Assembly: GCF_018474015.1 (NCBI RefSeq)
Contig: NZ_JAHCSG010000001.1
Location: forward strand, 1,272,131-1,336,130
Direction of reading: 5' to 3'
DNA length: 64,000 nt
Source of the DNA: Williamsia sp. CHRR-6
GTDB lineage: Bacteria; Actinomycetota; Actinomycetes; Mycobacteriales; Mycobacteriaceae
The position numbers and the translations under genes are program-made. Under the pieces are notes generated by a model. It was not told where the DNA came from. It worked only from the letters and a program-made list of their open reading frames with translations, and did no database searches. This document shows positions 8,288 through 16,533 of the stretch, piece after piece; positions within the stretch are counted from its first letter, which is position 1; every line of letters begins with the position of its first letter.

Positions 8288-9010
8288 GTGACAGCCCGAT
8301 CGTCCACCCGCCGCCGAGGATTCGCCCGCGTGGCGATAGTGCCCATGGCGGTGACCTGCCTGATCAGTGCCGCCTGCGGGTCAGACACCTCGGGCACCGC
8401 CAACACCACACCCTCGTCATCGGTAGCACCGTCTGCGCCGGCCTCGACGACCATCAAGCTGCCGCCTGGCATCGCCAAAGACTCACCCCAAGACCTCAAC
8501 TCCACCAAAGACATGACCGGCGTGGTCACCACCGTCCCCGGCACCAAAAGCATCTACATCGACTACCTGCCCGACGTATGCAAATTCATACCCGATTCGG
8601 TCGTAACACAGCTGGGGGCGGTATCGAAGGAGAAGGCCTTCAATCGACCCCGACTCGTCCTTCAATCATGCGTTTTCGGCGCACCTGATTCCGCCTTCGG
8701 ACTTATCGCAGGCGTATACATCAATAATATCCAGGAGTTGATAGGAAACTCCGATAATAGAATTCTGAACCCGAGTTTGAAGCTTACCGACAAAATCACG
8801 GCCGTGCTCTACCAGGATACGAATCTAGACCTACCCGATGGCCGCGGGAACGAGAATTGCCGAGTGTCATGGGGAACATTCTACGGCACAGCGGATGTCG
8901 AAGCTCGCTCAATACCGGGTTATAGATCGAATCCTTGCGAACGCGTCGTTGATGCGGCTCGTAAGATTGCCCCATATATGCCTACACGTCCTGCCCAAAT
9001 GAGGAAATAG
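8288..9010 (+). CDS. DUF3558-like secreted lipoprotein
   Basis: A 240-residue lipoprotein. After basic residues and a hydrophobic stretch comes the lipobox LISAAC, with acylated Cys about residue 30, then a Ser/Thr/Pro linker. The folded part has Cys residues arranged as in DUF3558 proteins (LPDVCKFIP, LQSCVFG, NENCRVSWG, SNPCERVVDAARK), probably two disulfides. GTG 8288 is chosen because AGAGGA lies 6 nt before it; ATG 8270 would overlap the EspG-like gene. The 5' third is GC-rich like its neighbours, but from about 8560 the gene turns clearly AT-richer, which suggests that the surface domain was exchanged or evolves fast. DUF3558 proteins often accompany ESX substrates; their role is unknown. 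Confidence 0.75.
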   Translation: MTARSSTRRRGFARVAIVPMAVTCLISAACGSDTSGTANTTPSSSVAPSAPASTTIKLPPGIAKDSPQDLNSTKDMTGVVTTVPGTKSIYIDYLPDVCKFIPDSVVTQLGAVSKEKAFNRPRLVLQSCVFGAPDSAFGLIAGVYINNIQELIGNSDNRILNPSLKLTDKITAVLYQDTNLDLPDGRGNENCRVSWGTFYGTADVEARSIPGYRSNPCERVVDAARKIAPYMPTRPAQMRK

Positions 9011-9012
9011 AA

Positions 9013-10758
9013 ATGACCACCTCCGGATCCGTGACTTTCAACCCTGAAGCGGCCGCCACCTTGGTTAAGGCAGCAAGCACATTTAGGGATTCAATCACCA
9101 AGCTTCAAGCAATTGCTGGACAGCTCGCAAAGATCCAGGGATGCGGAACGTTTCCCTCTGGGAGCGCGATTGCGAACGGATTGAAGCTGCTGGGTCAGGT
9201 CGTCAACGAGATGATCAATCGACTACAGGCCTCTCTCGGAGCGATCGAGGCCGCCATCAAGGCTGCTGGGGGTTTGATCCAGGCCCAGGATGATGAAACC
9301 AAGCGGGCTGTGCAGAACGCTCCGCATAAGCCAGCGGTTCCGATGTTCCCGGGTGGAGTGCCGGCAGGTACGCCGGTCAATCCGAACACCACCGTCAGCC
9401 AACAGATGTACAAGATGATGACGGGCCAGGATGCGCCGAAGCCCGTGGGCCGTACCGACGGCAAGCAGGCCGGCATGTTTCCGCTGGATGCCTCCCCGGA
9501 GCCGTCCGCGGCGTTGACCCTCGACGACATCGTGGCGCACCTCAGTTCCGCCGACGGCGATTTCTTGCTCACGTTGAGTTCGCAGTGGGGTGATGTCGCA
9601 CAGGGTCTCACCGATTCGATAGCCCTGTTCAACGGCGCCTTCCAGTCGATCCTCACCACGCCTGGGATGTGGACTGGCGACCTTGCAACTCAGATGAAGG
9701 CCAGCCTCACGACGTTCACCACCACCACCGGCGCCATCGCCGACCAGGCACTCAACAACGGTTCATCGATTCTGGTCTGGGGCCTGGGCGTGTCGGGCAC
9801 CAAATCGACAGTCGACAACCTGGCCGCCACCAGGACCACGGCCATCGCCGCCGCACCAGCCGAAACCAAGTTGCTGGTGAAAGACAATTTCGACCAGATG
9901 GCCCGGCAGGCCATGGAGGCCCACTACAACCCGGCCGTGTCAGCAATCTCCGGGGGGCTGGTCAACCTGTCCGACCCGCAAAGCCCTGTGTTGGGAACCC
10001 CGTTGCTGCTGCCCGGTATGACCCCTCAGGGATCCAACGGCTCCAACCCGCTGGCTGCTGCCCCGGTGTTCACCAACGGCGGTGGCGGCGGTGGGGGTGG
10101 CGGCGGAGGTGGGGGTGGCGGCGGTGGAACGTCATCCACCAAGAACACCCCGACGGGCACTCTGCAGAAATCGGGAACCGGAACTCCACCACCCAGCACC
10201 ACGACACCAACGCCTACTCCCACCCCCGGCCCATCGAAGTCTGGGCTCGGCGACCCGGTGAGCGGGGCGAATTCAGCACTGTCCAAGGCAGGTTCCGGTC
10301 TCGGTGGTGCGGGTCGGGGTGGAGCGGCGACGCGGGCGGCCGGTCTGGCCGCCGCTGAGAAAGCCGCCGCCGAGAAGGCCGCGAAGGCTGCGCTTGGTGG
10401 CAAGGGAGGCGGTGGCGGGGGTGGTCTCGGCGGCGGGGCAGGCGCCAAGGAACCCGCGCTGCAGGCCCGCGCCGGCGTGATGGGTGCAGCCGAGAAGATG
10501 GCGGCAGCCGAACAAGCCGCCATGTCCAACTCTCGGGCAGCTGCCGGAGGACCGATGGGTGCAGCCCCGATGGGCGCCGGCGCACGCCCAGGCGGCGAAG
10601 ACGGCAAGGGCCACAAAGCCAACAAGTACCTTCACTCGAAAGAAAACGGCGAAGAGATCGTCGGTGAGGTGGCCGATGTGGCACCCACTGTCATCGGCGG
10701 CCTCAACCTCGATACCACCGACGACCGCCCGGTGAGAGGCCAATCACCGCGTCCGTGA
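9013..10758 (+). CDS. PPE-like/EspB-like type VII secretion substrate with poly-Gly and Pro-rich linkers
   Basis: A 581-residue protein without a signal peptide. Residues ~1-100 and ~170-300 are long helical hairpins, the second with a WxG-type turn (GMWTGDL, ~220), as in PPE/EspB substrates. Residues ~350-375 contain 17 consecutive Gly; Thr/Pro and Ala/Lys/Gly-rich low-complexity linkers follow. The C-terminus has a defined segment (NKYLHSKENGEEIVGEV) that may carry a secretion or processing signal. Start ATG 9013 is two bases after the lipoprotein stop. Substrate status is inferred from architecture and the adjacent EspG-like gene; no known toxin domain is visible. Confidence 0.6.
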   Translation: MTTSGSVTFNPEAAATLVKAASTFRDSITKLQAIAGQLAKIQGCGTFPSGSAIANGLKLLGQVVNEMINRLQASLGAIEAAIKAAGGLIQAQDDETKRAVQNAPHKPAVPMFPGGVPAGTPVNPNTTVSQQMYKMMTGQDAPKPVGRTDGKQAGMFPLDASPEPSAALTLDDIVAHLSSADGDFLLTLSSQWGDVAQGLTDSIALFNGAFQSILTTPGMWTGDLATQMKASLTTFTTTTGAIADQALNNGSSILVWGLGVSGTKSTVDNLAATRTTAIAAAPAETKLLVKDNFDQMARQAMEAHYNPAVSAISGGLVNLSDPQSPVLGTPLLLPGMTPQGSNGSNPLAAAPVFTNGGGGGGGGGGGGGGGGGTSSTKNTPTGTLQKSGTGTPPPSTTTPTPTPTPGPSKSGLGDPVSGANSALSKAGSGLGGAGRGGAATRAAGLAAAEKAAAEKAAKAALGGKGGGGGGGLGGGAGAKEPALQARAGVMGAAEKMAAAEQAAMSNSRAAAGGPMGAAPMGAGARPGGEDGKGHKANKYLHSKENGEEIVGEVADVAPTVIGGLNLDTTDDRPVRGQSPRP

Positions 10759-10822
10759 CGTGCTGACACAGATTCTGCAACCACTATCCGCCACACCCCC
10801 ACAGTGAAGGAAGACCACATCA

Positions 10823-11329
10823 ATGTCGGCCTATGACGATGACGACGACGAGTACGACTGGAGGGGCCCTTCACCCGCCTCACAGGCTGTCGAGGAACCG
10901 CAACCGATCATCAACCCGAATTATCTCGGCCTGGTGGAGATGGAGCTCGACGAACTCGGTTTACCTGTGCGGGTCAAGGCTGAACGCTCACTGCTTTCCT
11001 CAATCGATATCCACAATCTGTCAGCCGTATTCCTTGCCTGTTACCGCGAAGCGCTGTGGAAGATGGAAGCTCCAGTAATCGAGTCTGGGGACTGGAAGAA
11101 TCTGGCGGCATTCCGCTCCGGGGAGCCAACCAGGGCCCTCGAGGGCTACTCGCCTACGCGAGCCGAAGACGGCTACCCAGTAGTCGTCGTTAAAGCGCGA
11201 AACTCCCTGATACGATCCATCCAATTCGACTTACACTGGGCGGCACGCTCAGAATCCTGGGTGATTGCCGAAGAATTTCGTGACGCCTGCCACCACATTT
11301 CACAGCAGCTCACCCCATTCACAAACTGA
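10823..11329 (+). CDS. hypothetical protein of the type VII island
   Basis: A 168-residue soluble protein with an acidic N-terminus (DDDDDEYDW). A central stretch, LGLPVRVKAERSLLSSIDIHNL, followed by a helix, is faintly like YbaB/EbfC-type proteins often found beside WXG100 genes; the similarity is weak. ATG 10823 follows GGAAG at a usable distance. It sits between the PPE-like gene and the EspC-like gene, in the same direction, in DNA that is AT-richer than the window average. Function unknown. Confidence 0.6.
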   Translation: MSAYDDDDDEYDWRGPSPASQAVEEPQPIINPNYLGLVEMELDELGLPVRVKAERSLLSSIDIHNLSAVFLACYREALWKMEAPVIESGDWKNLAAFRSGEPTRALEGYSPTRAEDGYPVVVVKARNSLIRSIQFDLHWAARSESWVIAEEFRDACHHISQQLTPFTN

Positions 11330-11347
11330 CGGAGAGGATTCATTGCA

Positions 11348-11665
11348 TTGTCCGATGATCTTAAGGTCCAGATCGAGAGCCTTCGAAAGGCCGCGGCAGC
11401 CTGGGATACAGCTGCCGCAAGCCTGAGCACAGCATCGACGAAATCTCAAGAGCTGCAACGCACACGAATCGAGGCTGGAATATTTCAGGTCTCGTATGAC
11501 AAATACCGGACTACGGTCGACTATATTTCGCTACGAATGTCGGAGGGATCGATCAACGTATCAGAAATTGGCCACACTCTTCGCGCCGCCGCAGATACGT
11601 ACGAGCGTGAAGAGTCCGCAGGGGCCCACAGGATCGGGGAGGCAGGCCAAAATGGGGGGCGGTAA
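11348..11665 (+). CDS. EspC-like/WXG100-size small type VII secretion protein
   Basis: A 105-residue helical protein with the pattern of EspC/DUF2580-type ESX-associated proteins: an N-terminal amphipathic helix (IESLRKAAAAWDTAAASL), a central segment and a second helix (IGHTLRAAADTYEREE). The canonical mid-loop WxG is absent, as in EspC. It starts at TTG 11348 with GGAGAGGA 9 nt upstream. Its 3' end overlaps the next gene by 14 nt, suggesting translational coupling and co-secretion with that protein. EspC-like proteins normally travel with a larger partner such as EspA or EspB; the 283-residue neighbour is the candidate here. Confidence 0.65.
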   Translation: MSDDLKVQIESLRKAAAAWDTAAASLSTASTKSQELQRTRIEAGIFQVSYDKYRTTVDYISLRMSEGSINVSEIGHTLRAAADTYEREESAGAHRIGEAGQNGGR

Positions 11666-12503
11666 GGGGACAGGCGCAGCCACCGTGAATCCGGCGGCGT
11701 TTGAGCGGGTAGTCGAGGAGATCAGGGAATCTTTTGAAAAGCTTGCGGATAAAATTGAGGAATCTGACGATGCTTTCGACAAGGCCATTCGGGTAATTAA
11801 TGCTGGAGGGTTTGGGTTCGGAATCATCGGCGGGCTACTCTCGGGGAATTTGGCCGACAATCTCCGCGATAAGCAGAAGTCAGTCCAGAAAGGAATTGAG
11901 GAGCTACTGGAAAAGTTGAGAGAGGTGATCGTCGGATCGGCAGCACCACTTCTCTATATCCGCGACTCTCAATCGTGGCACTCGGTAGGGTCGAAGGTCC
12001 GCGAGGCGCGCAACGCGGACTTTGAGAATGGCGATCTCTCAGGCTACTGGGAAGGCTCCGCAGCAGACAGGTATCAGTCCTCACGAGGGAAACAAGGCAC
12101 GGCCATGGAGACTGCAGAGGGCATCTGCAACGCTGCCTCAGATTTTCTGTCAACCGTTGGCCAAAGAGGCCTCGAAGCGTACATGGCCATTCAGTCCGCT
12201 CTTTTGGACCTCATCGCCGACTGGGCGGCTGCGATCGCGGAGATCCTGACCGTCGTTGAGTCACCATGGGGTGCACAAGACGCCATAAATGCCATCGCTT
12301 CTGGTTACAAGATGATAAATACTACTGTCCAAGAACTCATAAATGTGGCGATTACTGAGATAATCTCAGCAGATGCACTCACGAACTCGGTCAGCCAGCC
12401 GTATGGCTTCCCTGGAGATAAGTGGCCAAAGGCTGTAACCAACCAGTTCTCGGACGCGACAACCAAGGACGGGGACGGTTCCGGTTGGAAGCCTGCAGAA
12501 TGA
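11652..12503 (+). CDS. WXG-type protein, candidate type VII secretion substrate
   Basis: A 283-residue protein, start ATG 11652 inside the end of the EspC-like gene. An N-terminal helix (FERVVEEIRESFEKLADKI) is followed by a Gly-rich turn (GGFGFGIIGG) and a central WXG100-like hairpin with the turn YWEGSAADRY. The C-terminal helices are amphipathic to hydrophobic (LLDLIADWAAAIAEIL). No catalytic toxin motif is recognisable. GC content is well below the window average. The stop overlaps the next start as ATGA, so it is coupled to a secreted protein gene. This is an EspA-like position next to an EspC-like gene; assignment as substrate is inference. Confidence 0.65.
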   Translation: MGGGKGTGAATVNPAAFERVVEEIRESFEKLADKIEESDDAFDKAIRVINAGGFGFGIIGGLLSGNLADNLRDKQKSVQKGIEELLEKLREVIVGSAAPLLYIRDSQSWHSVGSKVREARNADFENGDLSGYWEGSAADRYQSSRGKQGTAMETAEGICNAASDFLSTVGQRGLEAYMAIQSALLDLIADWAAAIAEILTVVESPWGAQDAINAIASGYKMINTTVQELINVAITEIISADALTNSVSQPYGFPGDKWPKAVTNQFSDATTKDGDGSGWKPAE

Positions 12504-13051
12504 GGAATAGACTCATCGCCACGGTTTCGGGGGTCCTTCTTGCAGCGTCAGTTGCGCTTCCACACGCCGCCGCCGACACTTCTCAAGCCAGCTTGGTGTC
12601 CAAGCTATGTGACTTGTTGACCACGCTGCTCCGCGACCAGGTGCAGGTAACCGCCGGACCCGTGGTGGACACGCTTCCGCACGGCGACATGAACCGCACC
12701 ATCACCGACCGGGCGCGGTGTGAGGTGATGGCAGGGCAACCCGGACAGTTTCAAGGCGCAGTCATCACATTGGTCAAGAAGCCACTGGATGTGACGTCGC
12801 CCGTCTTTCCGACGGGGTGGACACCGGTAGACCGCATCGACAACCCGAATCTGTCCGCCGCGTCGCAGCTGCGCAGAAACATCACTGCTGTCAGCGCAAC
12901 CACACGCGTGTGGAGCGGCGCGATAATCCTTGCCTACCAGCCGCTCGGCCGAAACATCGAGCAGACTCCCACCAACGGCCCGCTGACCATCACGCAACTC
13001 ACCGCCCTGTCGACGACCCTCGTCACGACCCTGGAGGCATTGAAATCGTGA
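12500..13051 (+). CDS. secreted protein with Sec signal peptide
   Basis: A 183-residue protein beginning MRNRLIATVSGVLLAASVALPHAAADT, a clear Sec signal with cleavage expected near AAA/DT (~residue 26). The mature part has one N-terminal Cys (KLCDLL) and one central Cys (RARCEVM), probably a disulfide, and ends in a helix (LTALSTTLVTTLEAL). ATG 12500 overlaps the previous stop (ATGA); its own stop overlaps the following GTG start. No family recognised. The four-gene tight chain (EspC-like, WXG, secreted, lipoprotein) suggests an envelope complex or an effector with surface partners. Confidence 0.7.
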   Translation: MRNRLIATVSGVLLAASVALPHAAADTSQASLVSKLCDLLTTLLRDQVQVTAGPVVDTLPHGDMNRTITDRARCEVMAGQPGQFQGAVITLVKKPLDVTSPVFPTGWTPVDRIDNPNLSAASQLRRNITAVSATTRVWSGAIILAYQPLGRNIEQTPTNGPLTITQLTALSTTLVTTLEALKS

Positions 13052-13626
13052 CGAGTAGGCGACACGCGTTTGCGCTGCTGGCGGCCATCGGCATCCTGTG
13101 TGCCGGATGCAGCCTGCGCCAAGACTCGGCCCCTGACGACAAGGACTCCCCCACGCGGGCCACCGTCGCCGAGGCATGTGCCCCCGCTGCGGACTACGCG
13201 CGCACACTGGCCGCGGCAGCGACACTCAATTACGTCCAGCAGCCCGACGCCCCGGCCGACGGCGCAAGTCCCTGCTCGGTGAAGAACGACGCTGCCACCA
13301 CCGGCGAACTGTCGGTACTGAACGTGTCCTTCTACGAGGGTGACCCCGTGAAGGCGGAGCTATCCAATCCCATCCCTGGAGACCCGATCACCACCGACGG
13401 TCCAGTGGTGCAACGCCGCACGGCGTCAGGCGTCGAAGTACTGGTGCGATACGCCGGCCGGTCCGAAGTGCACCTGCAGGCGCGGTCACAGCTCTCCTTT
13501 GCCAAATGGACCCTCGCCATTCGCACCGAAGCGCCCGACGGGGTGACCCTACCGATAACAGACAGCCAGATCGACGCCGCAGCCCAAGGCCTTGCCAAAA
13601 CGATCGCGATCCTCGACAAGCGGTAG
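13048..13626 (+). CDS. lipoprotein of unknown function in the type VII island
   Basis: A 192-residue lipoprotein: signal helix and lipobox ILCAGC with modified Cys about residue 21. The Cys residues in EACAPAADY and SPCSVKN suggest a disulfide, in a layout reminiscent of DUF3558/LppA-like surface lipoproteins. GTG 13048 is chosen because it overlaps the upstream stop (GTGA) and has GGAGG ~10 nt before it; the longer open frame upstream is a shadow of the preceding gene. Composition returns to high GC here. Role unknown; probably acts with the secreted protein encoded just upstream. Confidence 0.7.
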   Translation: MTSRRHAFALLAAIGILCAGCSLRQDSAPDDKDSPTRATVAEACAPAADYARTLAAAATLNYVQQPDAPADGASPCSVKNDAATTGELSVLNVSFYEGDPVKAELSNPIPGDPITTDGPVVQRRTASGVEVLVRYAGRSEVHLQARSQLSFAKWTLAIRTEAPDGVTLPITDSQIDAAAQGLAKTIAILDKR

Positions 13627-13695
13627 CCCCGCGCACGGGCACGTGTCCTGCAGCGGCCAATCGGGCAGCTGGCCGTCCAAACCGTCGACTGTGCC

Positions 13696-13727
13696 GAAGC
13701 GCACTTCGCACTTTCGATCCACCCGAG
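13696..13727 (+). repeat. copy of an intergenic repeat also found near the right edge
   Basis: This ~32-nt sequence (GAAGCGCACTTCGCACTTTC, then GATCCACCCGAG) matches, with few differences, the reverse complement of two copies at 63534-63602. It lies in the non-coding gap between two genes, 50 kb away from the others, indicating a dispersed family. Confidence 0.6.
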
Positions 13728-13756
13728 ACTCAGGTAGCGCAGGGAAGGGAAGCACG

Positions 13757-14152
13757 ATGAAAGGCCACTTCGCCACAATGCTGTTGTTTTCCTCGAGAAT
13801 TTTCGTGAGCGGCAGCTTAGTCTGGGCGGCACTGCAGACCAACAGCATTGCCGTGGCGTGCCTTCCCTTTGTCTGCACCATGGCAGGCTCCGCGGGGTGT
13901 CTCGCGTTGCTGAGATTTCATCCACAGCCTCGAACCCCGATCTACCTCACATTTACTTTCAGTCAACTACTGTGTTTCTCTTCATTCACAACTCTAACTC
14001 TCTTCGCAAACTCGGACCTCGGCGACTACTATGTCGTGTTCTACTCCATCGAGAACGCCTTGTTTGCGGTCACCCTAATATGTCTAGGCATTGCATTTCC
14101 GAGCTCACGCAAGCGCAAGATCAACGCGCGCCAGCAAGCCTGGCCACGGTGA
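13757..14152 (+). CDS. small four-helix membrane protein
   Basis: A 131-residue hydrophobic protein with about four TM helices (around 8-28, 31-50, 62-84 and 93-115) and a basic C-terminal tail (SSRKRKINARQQ). ATG 13757 is preceded by AGGGAAGGGA. The second half is AT-rich. A Cys-rich middle (ACLPFVCTMAGSAGCLALL) is unusual. No family recognised. It lies between the two WXG-type modules and could be an immunity or anchoring protein, but nothing in the sequence proves this. Confidence 0.55.
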   Translation: MKGHFATMLLFSSRIFVSGSLVWAALQTNSIAVACLPFVCTMAGSAGCLALLRFHPQPRTPIYLTFTFSQLLCFSSFTTLTLFANSDLGDYYVVFYSIENALFAVTLICLGIAFPSSRKRKINARQQAWPR

Positions 14153-14404
14153 CACACCATCCAAAGCCTTCGACGCATCCGATACAGAGCCGCGCATGCG
14201 CCGTTGTACCGCCGCGCCCAACCGAGCGGCCGGGTCTACCCCTCGGTCAACAGCCACCCCGCTCGTCAGGACCGGCCGCGCGGAACCGATCGAGCCGTGT
14301 CCACGTCCAAGGAGGCAGAGCAAGCGGCCGGAGTCGCGGTTGATCGCGGCGCCATCCAGTTCCACGTCTCAACAACCCGGTCAGAATGGAAGGAGCACTA
14401 CCTG

Positions 14405-15610
14405 ATGGGTGAAAAGCTCGAAGTGTCGCCAGGCGAGCTGTACGGGGCAGGTGCTTACGTTCGCGTCCTGGGCGACAACACCAAAGCCGCAGCCGACATG
14501 GTCCGCACATCAGCGGCACCGAACTCGGATGACTTCCGGGGTCTGATGCTGATCCTCAAGAACCCCGCACAGGTCCTCAGCGAGAACACTGCCACCAGGT
14601 TCACTGACCTGGCCACGCAGCTGAGCTCGACCGGATTTCACCTCGAGCAGGCGGCCTGGAACTACCAGGTGCAAGATCGGACGAATGCTGCGGGCCTAGC
14701 GCACACGATTTCCGCCAAGGACTACGGACCCGCGCAGGTGACCGAAGTACCCAACGCCATCTCGTACGGTCAGCCCCAGACGGTCGACACCACCGCACCC
14801 GCCAGCCACCCCGATGACCTCCGGTCTCTCATAGACTCCACCATGGGGTACCTCGCTGACGTCGATTCCAAGATCAAAGAAATTACCCAATACAGTTTGA
14901 TCGAAAGCGCCATCGAGCCCCTCGCTGGGAACTGGAATGGACTGAAGACGATCGGCGACGCGTACGAGAAGGGCGGCAATGCGCTCGAATCGTCGGGGAA
15001 CGATCTCACATCGTCTTCTTCGCGTCTCGATCCCACCTGGGACGGGTCTGCCGCGATCGCTTACGGCGAGTATTCTTCCAACCTCGCGCGTGGTCTGGTG
15101 TGGGAGGGTGCTGCGGGCCGGCTTCTCAAGCAGGGCCTTTACTTGGCAGCGGAAAAGATCGCCGAGGCGGTAAAGGCGGTATTGGAATACGTTAAGCGCG
15201 CGCTCGAGCAATTCGTAGACTTTGGCTCGGTCAAGGGGACCGTCAAGACGCTGGCCAAACAGTTTCCCGTGTTTGGACAGGCCTACACGGTTTACAAAGT
15301 CGAGGAGTTGGTTCAAGAGCTGGTTTCGACCGCGATGAAGATTTACGATGACACTGTCAAGACTGTCGAGGCGGTACAAGAGTTTCTTGATTTTGCAAAG
15401 GATCCGATCGGATACGTCAAGCAATCGGCAGAAGATCAGATCCAGCAGCGAATCAACGAGAAAGTCGGGCCGTACAAGGATGCCCTCGACAAGGGGAAGC
15501 AGACAGTTGACAACGCCAGGGATCTGGCAACGGTGGCAGACTCGCGCGGTATCACTGACAGACCAAACGCGGCCTATGACGCCGGTAACCAGTGGGATGA
15601 TGCACGATGA
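14405..15610 (+). CDS. large WXG-type protein, candidate type VII secretion substrate
   Basis: A 401-residue, mostly helical protein. The first ~110 residues (EVSPGELYGAGAYVRVLGDN..) look EspC/EsxA-like. Residues ~165-245 form a WXG100-like hairpin with the turn TWDGSAAIAY, closely matching YWEGSAADRY of the 283-residue protein upstream. The C-terminal ~150 residues are long charged helices (VEELVQELVSTAMKIYDDTVK..) without a recognised enzymatic motif. ATG 14405 is chosen because GGAAGGAG lies just before it; the frame is open to 14204 but that part looks non-coding. GC falls sharply from about 14850. It ends ATGA with the next lipoprotein gene. Confidence 0.65.
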   Translation: MGEKLEVSPGELYGAGAYVRVLGDNTKAAADMVRTSAAPNSDDFRGLMLILKNPAQVLSENTATRFTDLATQLSSTGFHLEQAAWNYQVQDRTNAAGLAHTISAKDYGPAQVTEVPNAISYGQPQTVDTTAPASHPDDLRSLIDSTMGYLADVDSKIKEITQYSLIESAIEPLAGNWNGLKTIGDAYEKGGNALESSGNDLTSSSSRLDPTWDGSAAIAYGEYSSNLARGLVWEGAAGRLLKQGLYLAAEKIAEAVKAVLEYVKRALEQFVDFGSVKGTVKTLAKQFPVFGQAYTVYKVEELVQELVSTAMKIYDDTVKTVEAVQEFLDFAKDPIGYVKQSAEDQIQQRINEKVGPYKDALDKGKQTVDNARDLATVADSRGITDRPNAAYDAGNQWDDAR

Positions 15611-16110
15611 TCAAAGTGATTCTCAGTCTTCTTCTTATCTTCTTCGTGGCATCAGGCTGCGCGTCGGACAAGATGCAAGATTCCAAGAAGTACGCAGCAG
15701 AAACAATTACTCCAGATCAGCTTTGCACATTACTCAAGCCGGTGGACTTGACGTCGGTTCTGGGTGCCGACGAGAGCGCCTACAACACTCCGGTCCCCAA
15801 GACAGACAGGGAGTTTCGGGAGTGCGAATGGTCGACGGGCATCCGGTCCGTTACCTACAGAATTTGGAAGCCACCGACACCCGATATCTTTCCAAGGATC
15901 GCCCGCACACGGTTCGAAGTGAGAAAGGGTTGGACCGCCTACGTCGCCGTGTCGGTAGCCAGATCGGGTTGCGGCGCCACTATCGCGCGTGATCCAAAAA
16001 CCGTCTACTTCCTGGGCGTCAGCTACTATGCATTTGGCACGTACCAAGAGGGTGACTGCAAATTACTTGCAGCGTCGGCAAATAAGATTCTCGATGCAGT
16101 TCGATTCTGA
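15607..16110 (+). CDS. DUF3558-like lipoprotein paired with the large WXG-type protein
   Basis: A 167-residue lipoprotein with short signal MIKVILSLLLIFFVASGC (Cys 18 acylated). The mature part has DUF3558-type cysteines and order: DQLCTLLKP, RECEWST, SGCGATIA, EGDCKLLAASANKIL. It starts within the stop of the 401-residue protein (ATGA), so the two are translationally coupled. The gene is AT-richer than the window average. The arrangement substrate-then-lipoprotein is seen twice in the island, suggesting the lipoproteins are specific partners (for example immunity, docking or surface retention). Partnership is inference. Confidence 0.7.
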   Translation: MIKVILSLLLIFFVASGCASDKMQDSKKYAAETITPDQLCTLLKPVDLTSVLGADESAYNTPVPKTDREFRECEWSTGIRSVTYRIWKPPTPDIFPRIARTRFEVRKGWTAYVAVSVARSGCGATIARDPKTVYFLGVSYYAFGTYQEGDCKLLAASANKILDAVRF

Positions 16111-16124
16111 CGGGTGAGGTATAG

Positions 16125-16424
16125 ATGTCTAACCCAGGCGTAGAACGGCTTTTCGCCGAAAAGCTTGCCAAAATCCACGAGGCCGCAGCTCGGCTCGAGA
16201 GCACCGTTCGGCAGGTGAACAACATGGAGTTTCCACCTATCGTCGATCATTCGAACGGCGATCCGAGAAGGACGCCCGAATATCAGCAGGAGCTCAAGCG
16301 CCGCTTGGAGATCGCTCTGAACGAGTGGCACGAGGACAACGGTTGGACAGCCGAGCTGCCTGCCGATGAGCGTTCCGAGCTGATCAGCCGTATCGAAAGC
16401 GATCTGCACCGCCGATCGGGCTGA
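16125..16424 (+). CDS. small hypothetical protein ending the type VII island
   Basis: A 99-residue charged helical protein with a first helix (VERLFAEKLAKIHEAAARLESTVRQV) and a second region rich in Glu/Arg. No signal or TM segment. ATG 16125 follows GGGTGAGG and lies 14 nt after the lipoprotein stop, so it is co-transcribed. Its coiled-coil-like N-terminus would suit binding to a helical WXG partner. Family unknown. Confidence 0.6.
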   Translation: MSNPGVERLFAEKLAKIHEAAARLESTVRQVNNMEFPPIVDHSNGDPRRTPEYQQELKRRLEIALNEWHEDNGWTAELPADERSELISRIESDLHRRSG

Positions 16425-16533
16425 GCAGCTCTCGACGACGGAGCCGCGCACGGCCGGTGTGCTGCCGCAGCCAACCAGGCGGCTGGCGGTCTCCCCGGTC
16501 ACCCGGGAAACCCGATTGCGTGCAGGTGCGATC

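Noticed and set aside
14153..14404. Possible extra N-terminus or small gene before the 401-residue WXG protein
   Set aside because: The frame is open from 14204 but the translation is Arg/Pro/Ser shadow-like, and a strong ribosome site precedes ATG 14405. Nothing else is recognised in this gap.
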